Below, one piece after another: positions 1 to 10,411 of a DNA stretch of 64,000 nt. Made by a program: the position numbers and the translations under genes. Under the pieces are notes generated by a model. The model saw nothing but the letters and a program-made list of their open reading frames with translations, had not been told where the DNA came from and did no database searches. This DNA comes from Conus ventricosus (Eukaryota > Mollusca > Gastropoda > Neogastropoda > Conidae), in NCBI GenBank assembly GCA_018398815.1, contig CM031622.1, positions 16,733,585 through 16,797,584 on the forward strand, read 5' to 3'. The stretch's first letter is position 1. Each line of letters begins with the position of its first letter.

Positions 1-70
1 ACTCTTGACGAATTTCGCCAACATTTCGCCTGGAAAAGGGCATAAAAGAAATGAAGAAGAGGAAGAACCC

Positions 71-701
71 TGTCAACCTCAGGGGGATTCAGTGGAGGAA
101 GGACTAGCGCACAGCCCAAACACACTCACAGCTTGCTTACAATCTCATTCATATATCATGCATTCGTCACATCAAACCCCTAGTAAAGTCTATAACTTTC
201 TACACATGATCATAGAACCAAACATCAATGCATATGGAGTCAAACAAAATAAAACATTCTCTCTTTCCTTGAACTTCACAAAACCATTTATCTAAATCAT
301 CTTAACAAACCCCGGGTATAAATAGATTTCTACTTTACCTGGCCAGGTGATCTTAAACTATTCACGAATCACTGTCTTTCCTTTTCTTCTTTTCTTTTTC
401 TTTTCTTTTCAACTGTCACTTTCACAAACCCCTTCACGACACAACTGCTGGCACTGGTCAGGTTGGACCGCCGGCACTGGTCAGGTTGGACTGCTGGCAC
501 TGGTCAGGTTAGACCGCTGGCGTTTGGGTCAGGTTGGACTGCTGATGAAAGTGGCGCGGCCAGGTATGAGGTCGAACCCCGGTTCAGATCGGACAGTGGC
601 TATCAGACATCGATCTGTTCTCCTTTCTTTCTTCCTGCATTAAACGCATTGCACTCTCCCCTCTTCTCTTCTAGTCTGCTCTATCAAATGGACATGGTTG
701 C

Positions 702-734
<33 letters not shown>

Positions 735-1440
735 CTCTTCATCAGTTAGCAACTCTCTCTCTCCACATTCTCTCCTTAGTCCTCCCTCTGCAGACCTTCA
801 ATGGTGCTAATGCTACAGCTGGGTTTCTTCACTCCTCCTCTCATCTCTCTGCCCTTCTCTCGTCAGAGCCTACACCCAGAACCTCTTCCTCTCTCTCTTG
901 TCCGTCTTTCTGTTCGTTCTTCTCGTTTTTACTCACGCATTCCTCTCTTATCCTAAAAACCCATCCGTCAAAGGGCGAGTACCATTGGTCAGTATTTTCC
1001 CGCCTTATACTTGAGGTTGCCTCCCCCTCATTTCATTGGTTTATGTAAATCATGACAGTCACACCCTACCTGCCTTGCTCTCTGTGGTGGTCAATGGTCG
1101 TTTAATTAATTAGCTAGATTTCACCCCCACTACACAGTACCTTCCCCCTCTCCCTTTCCAGCGATGTCCGGCTTAATTGTGGGCACTGGTCCTACAATTG
1201 GGCTGGATAGTCTGGCCCAGGCGCCGAGATCCGTCTGGGCAGACATCAAGGCGTCGGTCAAGCTACTTAGTCTGTCCGGGCTGACCGTACCGTCTCCGTG
1301 GGCCTCTCCGCTTGTTTAATGGCTGGACCCGACACATGAGGCCGTCTGCCTGGCGCCTAGAATATTTGAGTTGGAGCTTATGCCCCAAACAAACGGTGGT
1401 GACTGACCACGAAATTCGGTCTTCTATTTTGTCCGGGGAA
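71..1440 (-). repeat. LTR of copy 1 (3' LTR of the minus-strand element)
   Basis: About 1370 bp, collinear with the LTR at 6721-8093 and with the two LTRs at 49356 and 60452. It starts TGTCAACC. Its far end, opposite TGACA in the other copies, has decayed to GGGAA. Inside are an array of about 24-bp tandem units built on CACTGGTCAGGTTGGAC (about 450-540) and a long pyrimidine-rich stretch (about 600-930). Confidence 0.88.
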
Positions 1441-1974
1441 AATTTTTCCCCCTTGCAAAAGACTAATGCTCCGCATTGTCTCAAAACAACGGTACAAAAA
1501 GACAACAACTGAATTTGCTGACACCCAGCTATACGTGCAAAGTTTTGCAAAATAATTTACAACAAACGGTTTGCAAATTATAAGATATATCAGTAGGGGA
1601 ATACCACCCCATGATTTTATCATTGACTGCGCTCTTGCGTTATTTCAACTCATTTTATAACAACCTCTGTGCGCACCTATGCAATCCCCCTACCTGCGGA
1701 TTTGCCACATCTCCTTTTCACAGCTATTATGAAAAGCACAATCAAATATGACAACGATCCATGACCCTCACTGAGGAATCTCCATCCTCATCATTGCAAA
1801 CAGTGCATTACTACACAAGCGACTGTATGCTCCAAACATGACTACATTTACATAAAAAGTCTCAGGGAAGAAAATAATGAACTATAGCCAAATGGGAATG
1901 AACCCATATCCAATCAACATAACCGTAATCAAAAACATATATCAACAAAGTAGCTATGCACCCCCGGGATATGA
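1441..1974 (-). other. Polypurine tract and 3' untranslated region of copy 1
   Basis: Read on the minus strand, the bases touching the 3' LTR are GCAAGGGGGAAAAATT, a good polypurine tract for plus-strand priming. The same tract abuts the LTR at 50251. The remaining roughly 500 bp up to the RNase H remnant carries no recognisable coding sequence and is shared with copy 2 (50251-50796). Confidence 0.7.
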
Positions 1975-3335
1975 CTGACTTCCTTGAGTTGCAGCGTGCT
2001 AGACTTAAATAGTCAGCTCCTACATTCTGTCGACGGGAATGTACTGAACTCGATACCTGTAGGGCTGCATGCCTCCCCAACGCAGAACCTGCTGTTTTTC
2101 AGCTGTGCCTCCTGCAGGAATTTGAGGGGTTTTGATGATCAGTCTCTATCACGAACTCTTTCCCATACAAGTATTTGTGAAATTTCTGCACGGCCCACAC
2201 AAGGGCCCCAAACCTCCTTCTCCACCGTTGCGTACCCTTCTTCACACTTCGTCAGCTTCCCTGCTAGCATATTTCACAGGAAACTCGCCCCCTTCGTGCT
2301 CCTGCAACAATACTGCACCTACTCCCCCGCCTGATGCATCTGTCCGCAACAAAAAGGTTTTTGACATATCCGGGAAGCTTCAAGATGGGACGGGAACCTA
2401 GTCTTTCCAGCACCGTCTGCAGTGCTTGCTCTCCAGCGTCTGACCACTCGACCACTGCCGGTTTCCCTGCCTTGACCAAATCACTGAGAGGACTCGTGAT
2501 TGCTGCGAAATTTGGTACAAACCTCCTGTAGAAACCAAAAAAACCTAGCAGACTCCTGACTTCTGTTTTGGTCTTTGGTCTCTCTGAATTTCATCATCTT
2601 CTCCACCTTTCCCTTTTCTGGCTGCTTTGTGTCGCCTCTGACAACAAACCTAGGAACTCCAGGCTTGGAAAACCAATCTGGCACTTTGTTGGTCTGGCTG
2701 TGAGATTGGCTCGTCTCAACCTCTCAAAAAACTGCTCCTAGCTGCCTCATAGCTCTCCCATGTCTCAGATGCTATCAGAATGTCATCCATGAAATTCACT
2801 ACACCCTCCAAACCCGTCAATAACTTCCTCATTATCCGAGAGAAAACTGCAGGTGCGTTGACCATACCAAAGGGAGTACTCGCCACTGGTATAGCCCCAT
2901 GGGAGTGGAGAATGCTGTGACTTCCTTTGAGTCCTCACTCAAGGCTATCTGCAATAACCCTTGCTCAGATCTATTCTGGTGAAATATTTGCTCTTGCTTG
3001 GCGACCTGAGCGAAGAGGCCCCCACGTTCGGTAGACTTCTGCATCGACTTTGGTGACACTGTTCAGACGTCTAAAAGTCAACACAGAATCGATGCTCACC
3101 TGACTTTTTCCTCACTAAGACGACGGGTGCACTATACGATGATTTGGACGGTTCGATCACCCCAAGGTCCAACATCTTTTCCACCTCCCCTCGATCACTC
3201 GTTGGTGGCATACGGGATCGGGTAGGGGTTTCACATGTACGGGTTTTTTGCGATGTTAACTCCACCGTACAGGTCTCTAGAGTTGTCCTGCCGGGTTTTA
3301 CATCAGGGACGCCCTATACTGTTCTGGGAGCCCCC
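1975..3335 (-). pseudogene. pol: Reverse transcriptase and RNase H remnant, Gmr1-like copy 1
   Basis: On the minus strand, 3071-3265 encodes the start of a gypsy-type reverse transcriptase, with SAPVVLVRKKSGEHRFCVDF at its end. Bases 2782-2793 encode FMDD, the catalytic YxDD-type box, followed by ILIAS. The thumb and connection lie at 2264-2560, and the RNase H end at about 1990-2080 reads RQNVGADYLS. The parts lie in several frames with frameshifts between them, so no continuous enzyme can be made as read. RT and RNase H are the last coding parts before the 3' LTR. Copy 2 has lost the palm, so this is the only palm of the family in the window. Confidence 0.85.
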
Positions 3336-3480
3336 TAACTTCCTCCTGTCTCCTACCGTCTAGCCTTCATACAGTGACACATCCCTGTATGACTTTTTCC
3401 CCGGGAAACTCAGCAACAAAATCTCCCCTTCTTCTGCTGGTCTCCTTCACCTCCATCAATGATTGCTGCTGGCCTATGTG

Positions 3481-4690
3481 CTGATCTCACGCTGAATATA
3501 TTTGCGGAGCAAATTCGCATGGAAAAGTTTTGATTTTCCCATTCACATAAATTCGGTAGTCCTGATCTACCTTTTCAATGATGGTGAATGGTCCTTTCCA
3601 ATGCATCAGCAGCTTGTTGTGATCCGTGGGAAGCAGTAACAGGACTTGATCTCCCACCTTTAGGAATTGCTTCCTCACCTTCCTGTCATATTGCTTCTTC
3701 TGAACGACCCTAGCCTCCTGCAAACTCTCCCTTGCGACCTTACATTCTCCTCTAGCCTATTGCGTAAGTCCACCACATACTGATAGTGGTTTTGACCTTT
3801 TTCTGACTCCTTTTTCTCCGGACCACAGCTCTTTGAGAATACACACTGGTCCCCTGACTGTCCGCCCTAACAGCAGCTCAAATGGCGAAAAGCCTGTGCT
3901 CTCCTGAGGGGCTTCCTGTAGGCGAACAGTGCCGCTGGAATGTAGCGGTCCCAATCTGCTGGCCTTTCCCCACAGAGCTTCTTTAAGATGCCCCTTTAGC
4001 ACACCATTGAATCTTTCCACCAGCCATTGCATTGTGGATGGTATGGGTAGTGAAAGCTGTGTGATCCCTACAGCCTGTTGACCTCCCTCATCACGCCTGA
4101 GGTGAACTGTGACCCTCTGTCACTGAGAATTTGTGACGGCCACCCACGCGAGAAAAGATATCTACCAGCCCCTTTAGCGACCTTTTTGCGTATCTACGCC
4201 TTTCAATGCGACTGCTTCTGGGTATCTGGTCGCGTAGTCCACGAGCGTCAACACATACTGTGCCCACCTTTGGAACAGGGCGCGATTGGGCCAATCAGAT
4301 CAACAGCCATCTCCTGAACGGGTGTCAATTAGAGGGGATGTTTAAGAGGCGCCTTCCTCTTACCCCTCTTGTGGCTGACCTTTGACACACTTTACATGAC
4401 ATGCAGAACCGCTTACGTCTGCCATTGCTCCTGGCCAGTGAAAGGGCATCAAAGATTCGGTCAGCTGTTTTGCTGTGCCGAGATGACCCGCCATGAGGCG
4501 ACTCGTGACCCACTGACATGACAGTGTCACGATAACATGTGGTACCTCTAACTGAGTTGTCACCTTACCCGTCTTCCCCTTGGTAAACACTTGGTACAAC
4601 AACCCGCCTTTCACAAGAAATTCTGTCTCACCTCCTCTAACCACCTGTTTCTCTCCACCTCTTGCCAAATCCCAAGACTTTATGAGCGAA
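3481..4690 (-). pseudogene. Integrase remnant, Gmr1-like copy 1
   Basis: Minus-strand fragments at 4325-4668 carry the zinc-binding N-terminal domain (HLGTAKQ... and the C-x2-C pair FCMSCKVCQRS). Those at 3757-4294 carry the catalytic core region (VDIFSRVG, then LVERFNGVLKGHLK, which holds the last catalytic Glu). Bases 3487-3723 encode the C-terminal domain with LLMHWKGPFTIIEKV. Integrases of this fold insert retroelement DNA into the host genome. The gene sits between protease and reverse transcriptase, which is the unusual feature of the family. At least four frame changes break it. Confidence 0.83.
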
Positions 4691-6318
4691 GGGTCTTGTT
4701 CCTGCGCTGCCCTAAACCATCAGGCGACACATCTATGCTGACTTCCTTGCTGGAACGACTAACGGTTTATCAACCTTTTCCTCCTTCTTGCTCCGTTTTT
4801 GAACTGCTGCCCTGTAGCAGTCAACAACTCAGGATCCCCTGGAAACCCTTGCACCTGGGAATATTTCCAATGATCAAATCATGAAGGGGGTTTTTCCCCT
4901 CACCAGCGCAGACACTCGCCTGAGAAGTAAGGGGTACGTACTTCTATCTTAGCAACTGGAAACTCCCTCACTTTCCATCGATTAGAGTACAGGTCTGGAT
5001 TTGCCCTGTCAAATCCCCTTTCTCGACCAGCGTTGTTCGTACCACACCACATGAACAACCAGTGTCTCGTAACACTTTCACCCTCTGCTGGCCGATCCAC
5101 CCCTTTTTCCACTGGTAATGATCCACTTTAGCCTAGTGCCCTCCATCCCTGACTGACTGCTGTCCAGTGCTAGCCATAGGCTGCACTCTACCCTCTTTAG
5201 ATTGGACCCTTTTGGTTCCACTGCAGGGCGTTTCCCCCGGCGACCCCTTATCCACCTCTTGCGGCTGCTGCCTTCTGGAAAACCCCATGCGACAATCCCT
5301 CGCCACATGCCCTTCTTGTGACAAAAGAAACACCTATTGTCCCTTTGTCCTCCTTTCTGCCCCACCACTGGGTTTGCAAGACTTTGCAGGAAACTCCCCT
5401 AGTCTCCTTGCCCCTCTTCTCACCTGTGCCTGGCACCCGTTTCTCCTGCACCTTAGTGCTCAAACGTGCCTCCCTATACACCTCTGGCTAACTTCAGCAA
5501 CTCTCCGCTGTCTCGGCTGTCTCTCTTTCAAATGTATAGTTAACTCTGGACTGCAACCTGACAAAAACTGTTTTTCATAACCAGCTCTTTCAATTCAGCG
5601 AACTCCTTTCTCGTACCCACTCAACTCTAACCATTTATCAAAATAGTGATCTAAACGTGCACCAAACTGAGTGTACGTTTCACCTGCTTTTTAGTCTAGC
5701 TGACGAAATTTCTTTCTTAATCCCTCCTCTGTGAGGGCAAATCCCTTCATCAAAGACTCCTTTATAGCCCAAAATCGGATTGTTGGTCTGCTGGTAAACG
5801 CCGTGAAAATCTGTAATGCTTTACCCGTCAATAGCGCTGACAAAGTGACTGCCCACTCTTCTGAGAGCCAAACCCCGACTGGTAGCAAACGTTTCAAAAC
5901 GACTGATGTATGCATCAATCGAATCTGTTCCCTTTAGAGAATTTTGGCAACTTTGGTCGGGGGCATAACTACGCACAGGGTCACTGGAAACTGAATACCA
6001 TCATCGGTGGTCTTTCCCCCTGTATTCTCACTCTCTCTAACTCTAATTGAATCCTTAATCTTTCTGTTTCCTGCGTGTCCCTTAGTCTTTCTGTTTCCTG
6101 CGTTTCGTTAGCCTGATTACTGTTAGCCTGAATCCTTAAACTTTCTGTTTCCTGCTCTGCTATTTCTACTGCGACACGGCGTCTTTCCCCTCGCTCATCT
6201 CTTTTTCCCTCTTTTGTTGGGTTTCAACGAATGCTCGCAACTCTTCTCCCGAGTAGCCTAAATCACGAGCAATGCTCACAAGTTGTTCAATAGGGGTGTT
6301 CTTTTCTTCCGCATCATA
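4691..6318 (-). pseudogene. gag: Gag and protease remnant, Gmr1-like copy 1
   Basis: Minus-strand pieces match the better preserved gag-protease frame of copy 2 (58302-60042). Bases 5691-5918 hold the capsid-like segment (GKALQIFTAF, then ESLMKGFALTEEGLRKKF). Bases 5078-5368 hold the zinc-knuckle remnant, beginning CFFCHKKG, with its later Cys and His residues out of frame. Bases 4900-5112 hold the protease C-terminal half (REFPVAKIEVRTPYFSGE). The start of gag lies near 6310, just below a T-run. Gag coats the element RNA and protease matures it. The copy is frameshifted throughout. Confidence 0.8.
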
Positions 6319-6720
6319 TTTTTTTTTTTTTTTTTTTTTTGAACAAGATTTTTATACTACGACCGCCGAAATGGTGGTTACCGACCCCGAGTGACGTAAT
6401 AGCACAATCCTATGAATGAAATATTAGCTTGGGGCAACGTAATTAGTTTTTATAAGACGCCTAGTGCCTGACCCAACTATGAGAGGGGAAATTATAGGCA
6501 ATCTGTGCGAAATAATACTCTGGGGCTGAAATTCCAAGCCTAGTGTTAACTTCTTGGAAGCAATGCCAAGCCTAGTTTTTAACTATCTTTGGGGAAAATA
6601 CAGTAAGACACTACCCTTTCCTTAGGATTACAATACTTGAATCCCACCCAGCTTCCTCTCTGAGAAGTTGAACAATTATAATAAATGGGCCAGAATATCC
6701 TGGCAAGCTCGCCAATAAAT
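6319..6720 (-). other. 5' leader with poly(A) tract and candidate primer-binding site
   Basis: A T-run at 6319-6340 is, on the transcribed minus strand, a poly(A) tract just upstream of the gag start; copy 2 has the same at 60051-60074. Next to the 5' LTR the minus strand reads ATTTATTGGCGAGC. The TGG four bases beyond the ATTTA is a plausible tRNA primer-binding start, but I cannot name the tRNA. No coding sequence is seen here. Confidence 0.55.
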
Positions 6721-8093
6721 TGTCAAAACCCCCGGGGTATGTCAGTGGAGGAAGGACTAGCGCACAGCCCCAAAAACACTCACAGCTTGCTTACAAACTC
6801 ATTCATATATCATGCCCTTCATCACATCCAAACCACTAGTAAAGTCTATAACTTTACTGCACATGATCATTGAACCAAACATCAATGCATATGGAGTCAA
6901 ACAAAATAAAACATTCTCTCTTTCCTTGAACTTCACAAAACCATTTATCTAAAATCATCATTAACTAACCCGGGGATAAATAGATTTCTACTTTACCTGG
7001 CCAGGTGATCTTAAAACTATTCACGAAATCACTGTCTTTCCTTTTCTTCTTTTCTTTTTCTTTTCTTTCACTGTCACTTTCACAAACACCAGTCACGACA
7101 CAACTGCTGGCACTGGCCAGGTTGGACCGCCGGCACTGGTCAGGTTGGACTGCTGGCACTGGTCAGATTAACCGCTGGCGTTGGTCAGGTTGGACTGCTG
7201 ATGAAAGTGGCGCGGCCGGTATGAGGTCGAACCCCTTCAGATCGGACAGTGGTTATCAGACACGATCTTTTCTCCTTTCTTTCTTCCTGCATTAACGCAT
7301 TGCACTCTCTCTCTCTCTCTTCTAGTCTGCTCTATCAAATGGACAGGGTTGCTTTTTTTTTCTTTTTTCCTTTTTTTTTTTTCTCTTCATCAGTTAGCAA
7401 CTCTCTCTCTCCACATCTCTCTTAGTCCTCCCTCTGCAGACCTCTATGGTGCTAATGCTACACCCTCGGTTCTCTTCACTCCTCCTCTCATCTCTCTGCC
7501 CTTCTCTCGTCAGAGCCTACAACCCAAACCTCTTCCTCTCTCTTTTCTGCCCGTCTTTCTGTTCGTTCTTCTCGTTTTTAACTCAGCATTCCTCTCTTAT
7601 CCTAAAAACCCATCCGTCAAAGGGCGAGTACCATTGGTCAGTATTTTCCCGCCTTATACTTGAGGTTGCCTCCCCTCTCATTTCATTGGATATGTAAATC
7701 ATGACAGTCACATCTACCTGCCTTGCTCTCTGGTGTGGTCAATGGTCTTTTAAATTTAAATTTTAGCTAGATTTCACCCCCACTACACAGTACCTTCCCC
7801 CCTCCCTTTCCGGCGACGTCCGGCTTAATTGTGGGCCTGGTCCTACAAATTGGCTGGATGAGTCTGGCCCAGGCGCCGAGATCCGTCTGGGCAGCCCTCG
7901 AGGCGTCGGTCAAGCTACTTAGTCTGTCTGGCGGGACCGTACCGTCTCCGGGGGCCTCTCCGCTATGCTTAATTGGCTGGACCGACACACAAAGCCATCT
8001 GCCTGGCGCCTAGAAATTTGAGTTGGAGCTTATGTCCAAACAAACTGGCTGGCGACTGACCACGAATTCGGTCTTCTATTTTTGTCCGTGACA
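6721..8093 (-). repeat. LTR of copy 1 (5' LTR of the minus-strand element)
   Basis: About 1373 bp, beginning TGTCA and ending GTGACA at 8093. It has the same order of blocks as the LTR at 71-1440: CACTGGTCAGG tandem units at about 7108-7195, then the pyrimidine-rich stretch, then the block starting TTGTCCGTGACA at the end. Differences from its partner are mostly single-base changes in runs of identical bases. Confidence 0.88.
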
Positions 8094-8136
8094 GACCCCA
8101 AAAAAGAAAACAAAGAAAAAATGCTAGGGGGACTTT

Positions 8137-8303
8137 GAACAATGGGCGCTGACTCTTTTTGTGTGTGTGTAGGTGATGGTGAATATGTAATTGAACAGGG
8201 GTGCGCAGGTTTTTGTGTAGGTGATGGTGAAGATGTAATCATTGAACAGTGTGCGCTGATTCTTTTTTAATTGTTTTGTGTAGGTGATGGGCAATATTCA
8301 ATG
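8137..8303. repeat. Tandem repeat, period about 55 bp
   Basis: The block GTGTAGGTGATGG followed by a TGAATATGTAAT-like segment and a TTGAACA...TGCGC segment appears at about 8170, 8216 and 8278, with a partial unit before the first. Units differ by a few substitutions and small indels. Confidence 0.7.
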
Positions 8304-9779
8304 GGTCAAAGCCATCGACGGCCAGGCGGGACCGGAAAAAGAAACTGATTAAGTATGCTAAAGAACATTGCAACAACCAGAACTGGTTTCGTCCAATCGG
8401 ATGTGTCCCGTGAAAATGATTATCATTTCATTCGAGGTGAGATGAGGAAGTGAATGAATGGCCGGTGTGTCCACTGGACACGTGTCAAAGCGGATTACCC
8501 TTTTCCTCTGGATGAAACTTTTATCCTTTGTAGCGCAATCCGAAAACAAGGACAAACGGCATTTGATAATAGACCGCTCCCCCTCAGCCACTTTGTCTAC
8601 GAGTTTTGGTGGAAGCGCCTGTTTCCATTGATCAAAAAAGAAAAATTTAACCGACCCCCAAATTGCACTGTACGATGACGAGTGGACGCGGGATGGGTGT
8701 GGATTTAGGCGTGTATGGTGCGTTCAGGGGAGGGTCCGTGAGTCTCTGACTTACTTCAGTTTGTTAACAGGGGATTTTTTCACGGACCTTGATAACTGCT
8801 CGCTGAATACAAAGTGGAGGCCACTATTTCCTGTCTTATAACAAATTACTCATCAACACAGCACCTTTTTCGCCGACCAAAGGAGGGAGGCCAAAAACGG
8901 TTTCGACCTGTTTCCAGCGTCTCCTTGGAAGGGGACCGCACAGAATGGTGTCAAAACTGTACGCCGCGGGGGAGGCGTTACTAGGGAAAAGCTTCATACC
9001 TACCAATCACGACGGTGGTCCCTGTCGACGAGGTTTGGTGTGGTACTTCCTGTCAACCAAACGACGGCCTGGTCGACCTTGGTTCGTCAGTTCCTCTTCT
9101 TCTCCAGTGGGTCAGGGGGTGAAGCGAGAGGGCCGCAACCGCCCTTGAGGAGGAAGATGACTGGAAAAAAAACCACACACAAAAACAAAAAACGTAGCTG
9201 AACTAACTGTTAAACATTGGGTTTTGGGGGGGAGCGGCAGAGTTTTTCTTGCGTGATTTCACCATTTTGCAAATCTTTGTTTCGATGCGCGCTTGTATAT
9301 ATTTTTTTTGTTGGTCTGATGGGATAAGTAAAAAAAAATCTTGGTGAAAAGGGATCACGTTTGACTGCCTGGTGTGTGTGTTGGGCGACTGATCTAACTG
9401 TGTACGTTTTCAGTCTTTTTGCCTTTCTTTCACTCCCTCCTTTTTCCAGCTCAGTGTGTCGAAGAGATGTATCCAACTATCTTTCCGAGAGAGAGAGAGA
9501 GAGAGGGGTATGACTAAATTTTTGCAACAATCCGATTTTTTCCCTTTTTTATCTGTTTTTTTTTTTCCTCTCTCTTAGTCTGTCCTCCAGAGAGACTATC
9601 TTGTGTGAAGTATGACTGACAGTAAAAATAACTCTTCTCCTCTTTGTTGAGTGTTGACACACCCTCTTGTTGTTTTATTCTACTCTCTTGCAAAGATGAG
9701 CACGCCTCGCCTCCCCGAAACCAATCAACACGCATTCATTTGCTGGGTTTTAACAAAAAAGAATGATGAATCTCTTTAA

Positions 9780-9830
9780 CACACACACCACCACACACCC
9801 CACACCACACACATACACACACACAGAATA
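9780..9830. repeat. CA-rich microsatellite
   Basis: Interrupted CA/CCA repeat, with units such as ACACACACC and CACACATACACACACAC. Confidence 0.85.
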
Positions 9831-10027
9831 ACTCACTCGCTACACTCCAGTTGGACTATGACATTTGGGCTTTTACAGCATTTTTTTTTTTAAATATCAA
9901 AAATTTCAATTAGGTCCTCCAGGACCCTCGTCCCGTAAACAGTGTCTGAAACAAAACCGAACAAACTTTTGTTTATTTATTTCTTTTTTTAAATCTTTTT
10001 TTAATATAATTGATCTGTTTTTATTTA

Positions 10028-10243
10028 TTAATTAACACCATTACTTACAACTTGATTTCGGCGCGGCGGAGGTGGTGGTGGCGGTGGTGGCGGTGGTGGT
10101 GGAGGTGGTGAGGTACTGGCGATGGTGGTGGTGGTGATATTGCTACCATCCCCTTTCACGGTAATTGTCACCCGCAATCGGGCAGTAATCCTCAATACAA
10201 AAGTCATGGAACGCTGTATGAAAAACACAACACACACACACAT
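10028..10243 (-). CDS. Hypothetical minus-strand open frame with a polyproline tail
   Basis: A 71-codon minus-strand frame ending in a run of 15 prolines followed by RRNQVVSNGVN and a stop. The DNA is a GGT/GGC-rich minisatellite (about 10062-10138), so the proline tract could be a by-product of repeat expansion. Ahead of it lies a short hydrophobic, beta-rich looking segment (RITARLRVTITVKG). It may be the last exon of a gene reading away from the polymerase, or an open frame by chance. No family is recognised. Confidence 0.25.
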   Translation of the reverse strand: MCVCVVFFIQRSMTFVLRITARLRVTITVKGDGSNITTTTIASTSPPPPPPPPPPPPPPPRRNQVVSNGVN

Positions 10244-10411
10244 TCAATCATTCACAAAACCAATTTAGGACACAGCATACCTCAGTCATCAGGCTGTAAT
10301 GATAGCTGGTCTGATGCTTAACGCTGCTTACTAGGGTATTTCCTCTCAAGTTCGATCACTGTATGGTTACTTTTTTTTGTCAAAGTTTTTTTTCTTTTTT
10401 TCAGAAAAAAA

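Larger units (their letters stand above)
71..8093 (-). mobile_element. Gmr1-like Ty3/gypsy LTR retrotransposon, copy 1 (degraded)
   Basis: Two LTRs (71-1440 and 6721-8093) in the same orientation flank a minus-strand internal region with recognisable gag, protease, integrase, reverse transcriptase and RNase H, in that order from high to low coordinates. Integrase lies upstream of reverse transcriptase, the order known from Gmr1-type Ty3/gypsy elements and unlike ordinary gypsy elements. LTR ends are TGTCA and TGACA or a decayed version of it. The 5 bp before the left LTR (AACCC) and after the right LTR (GACCC) differ at one base, consistent with an old 5-bp target duplication. Every domain is broken by frameshifts, so this copy is dead as read. 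Confidence 0.9.
8094..10027. other. Unassigned sequence upstream of the polymerase gene
   Basis: I see no gene I can name. The stretch holds a three-unit tandem repeat (8137-8303), a short GA run (9488-9506) and a CA-rich run (9780-9830). Several short open frames at 8358-9148 have no recognisable domain. Given the polymerase at 10412, it may be the left part of the same virus-like element, but no terminal inverted repeat was found by eye. Confidence 0.4.

Noticed and set aside
6319..6340. T-run read as a poly(A) tail of a minus-strand LINE
   Set aside because: The same run sits at the same place in copy 2 of the LTR element, so it belongs to that element's leader.
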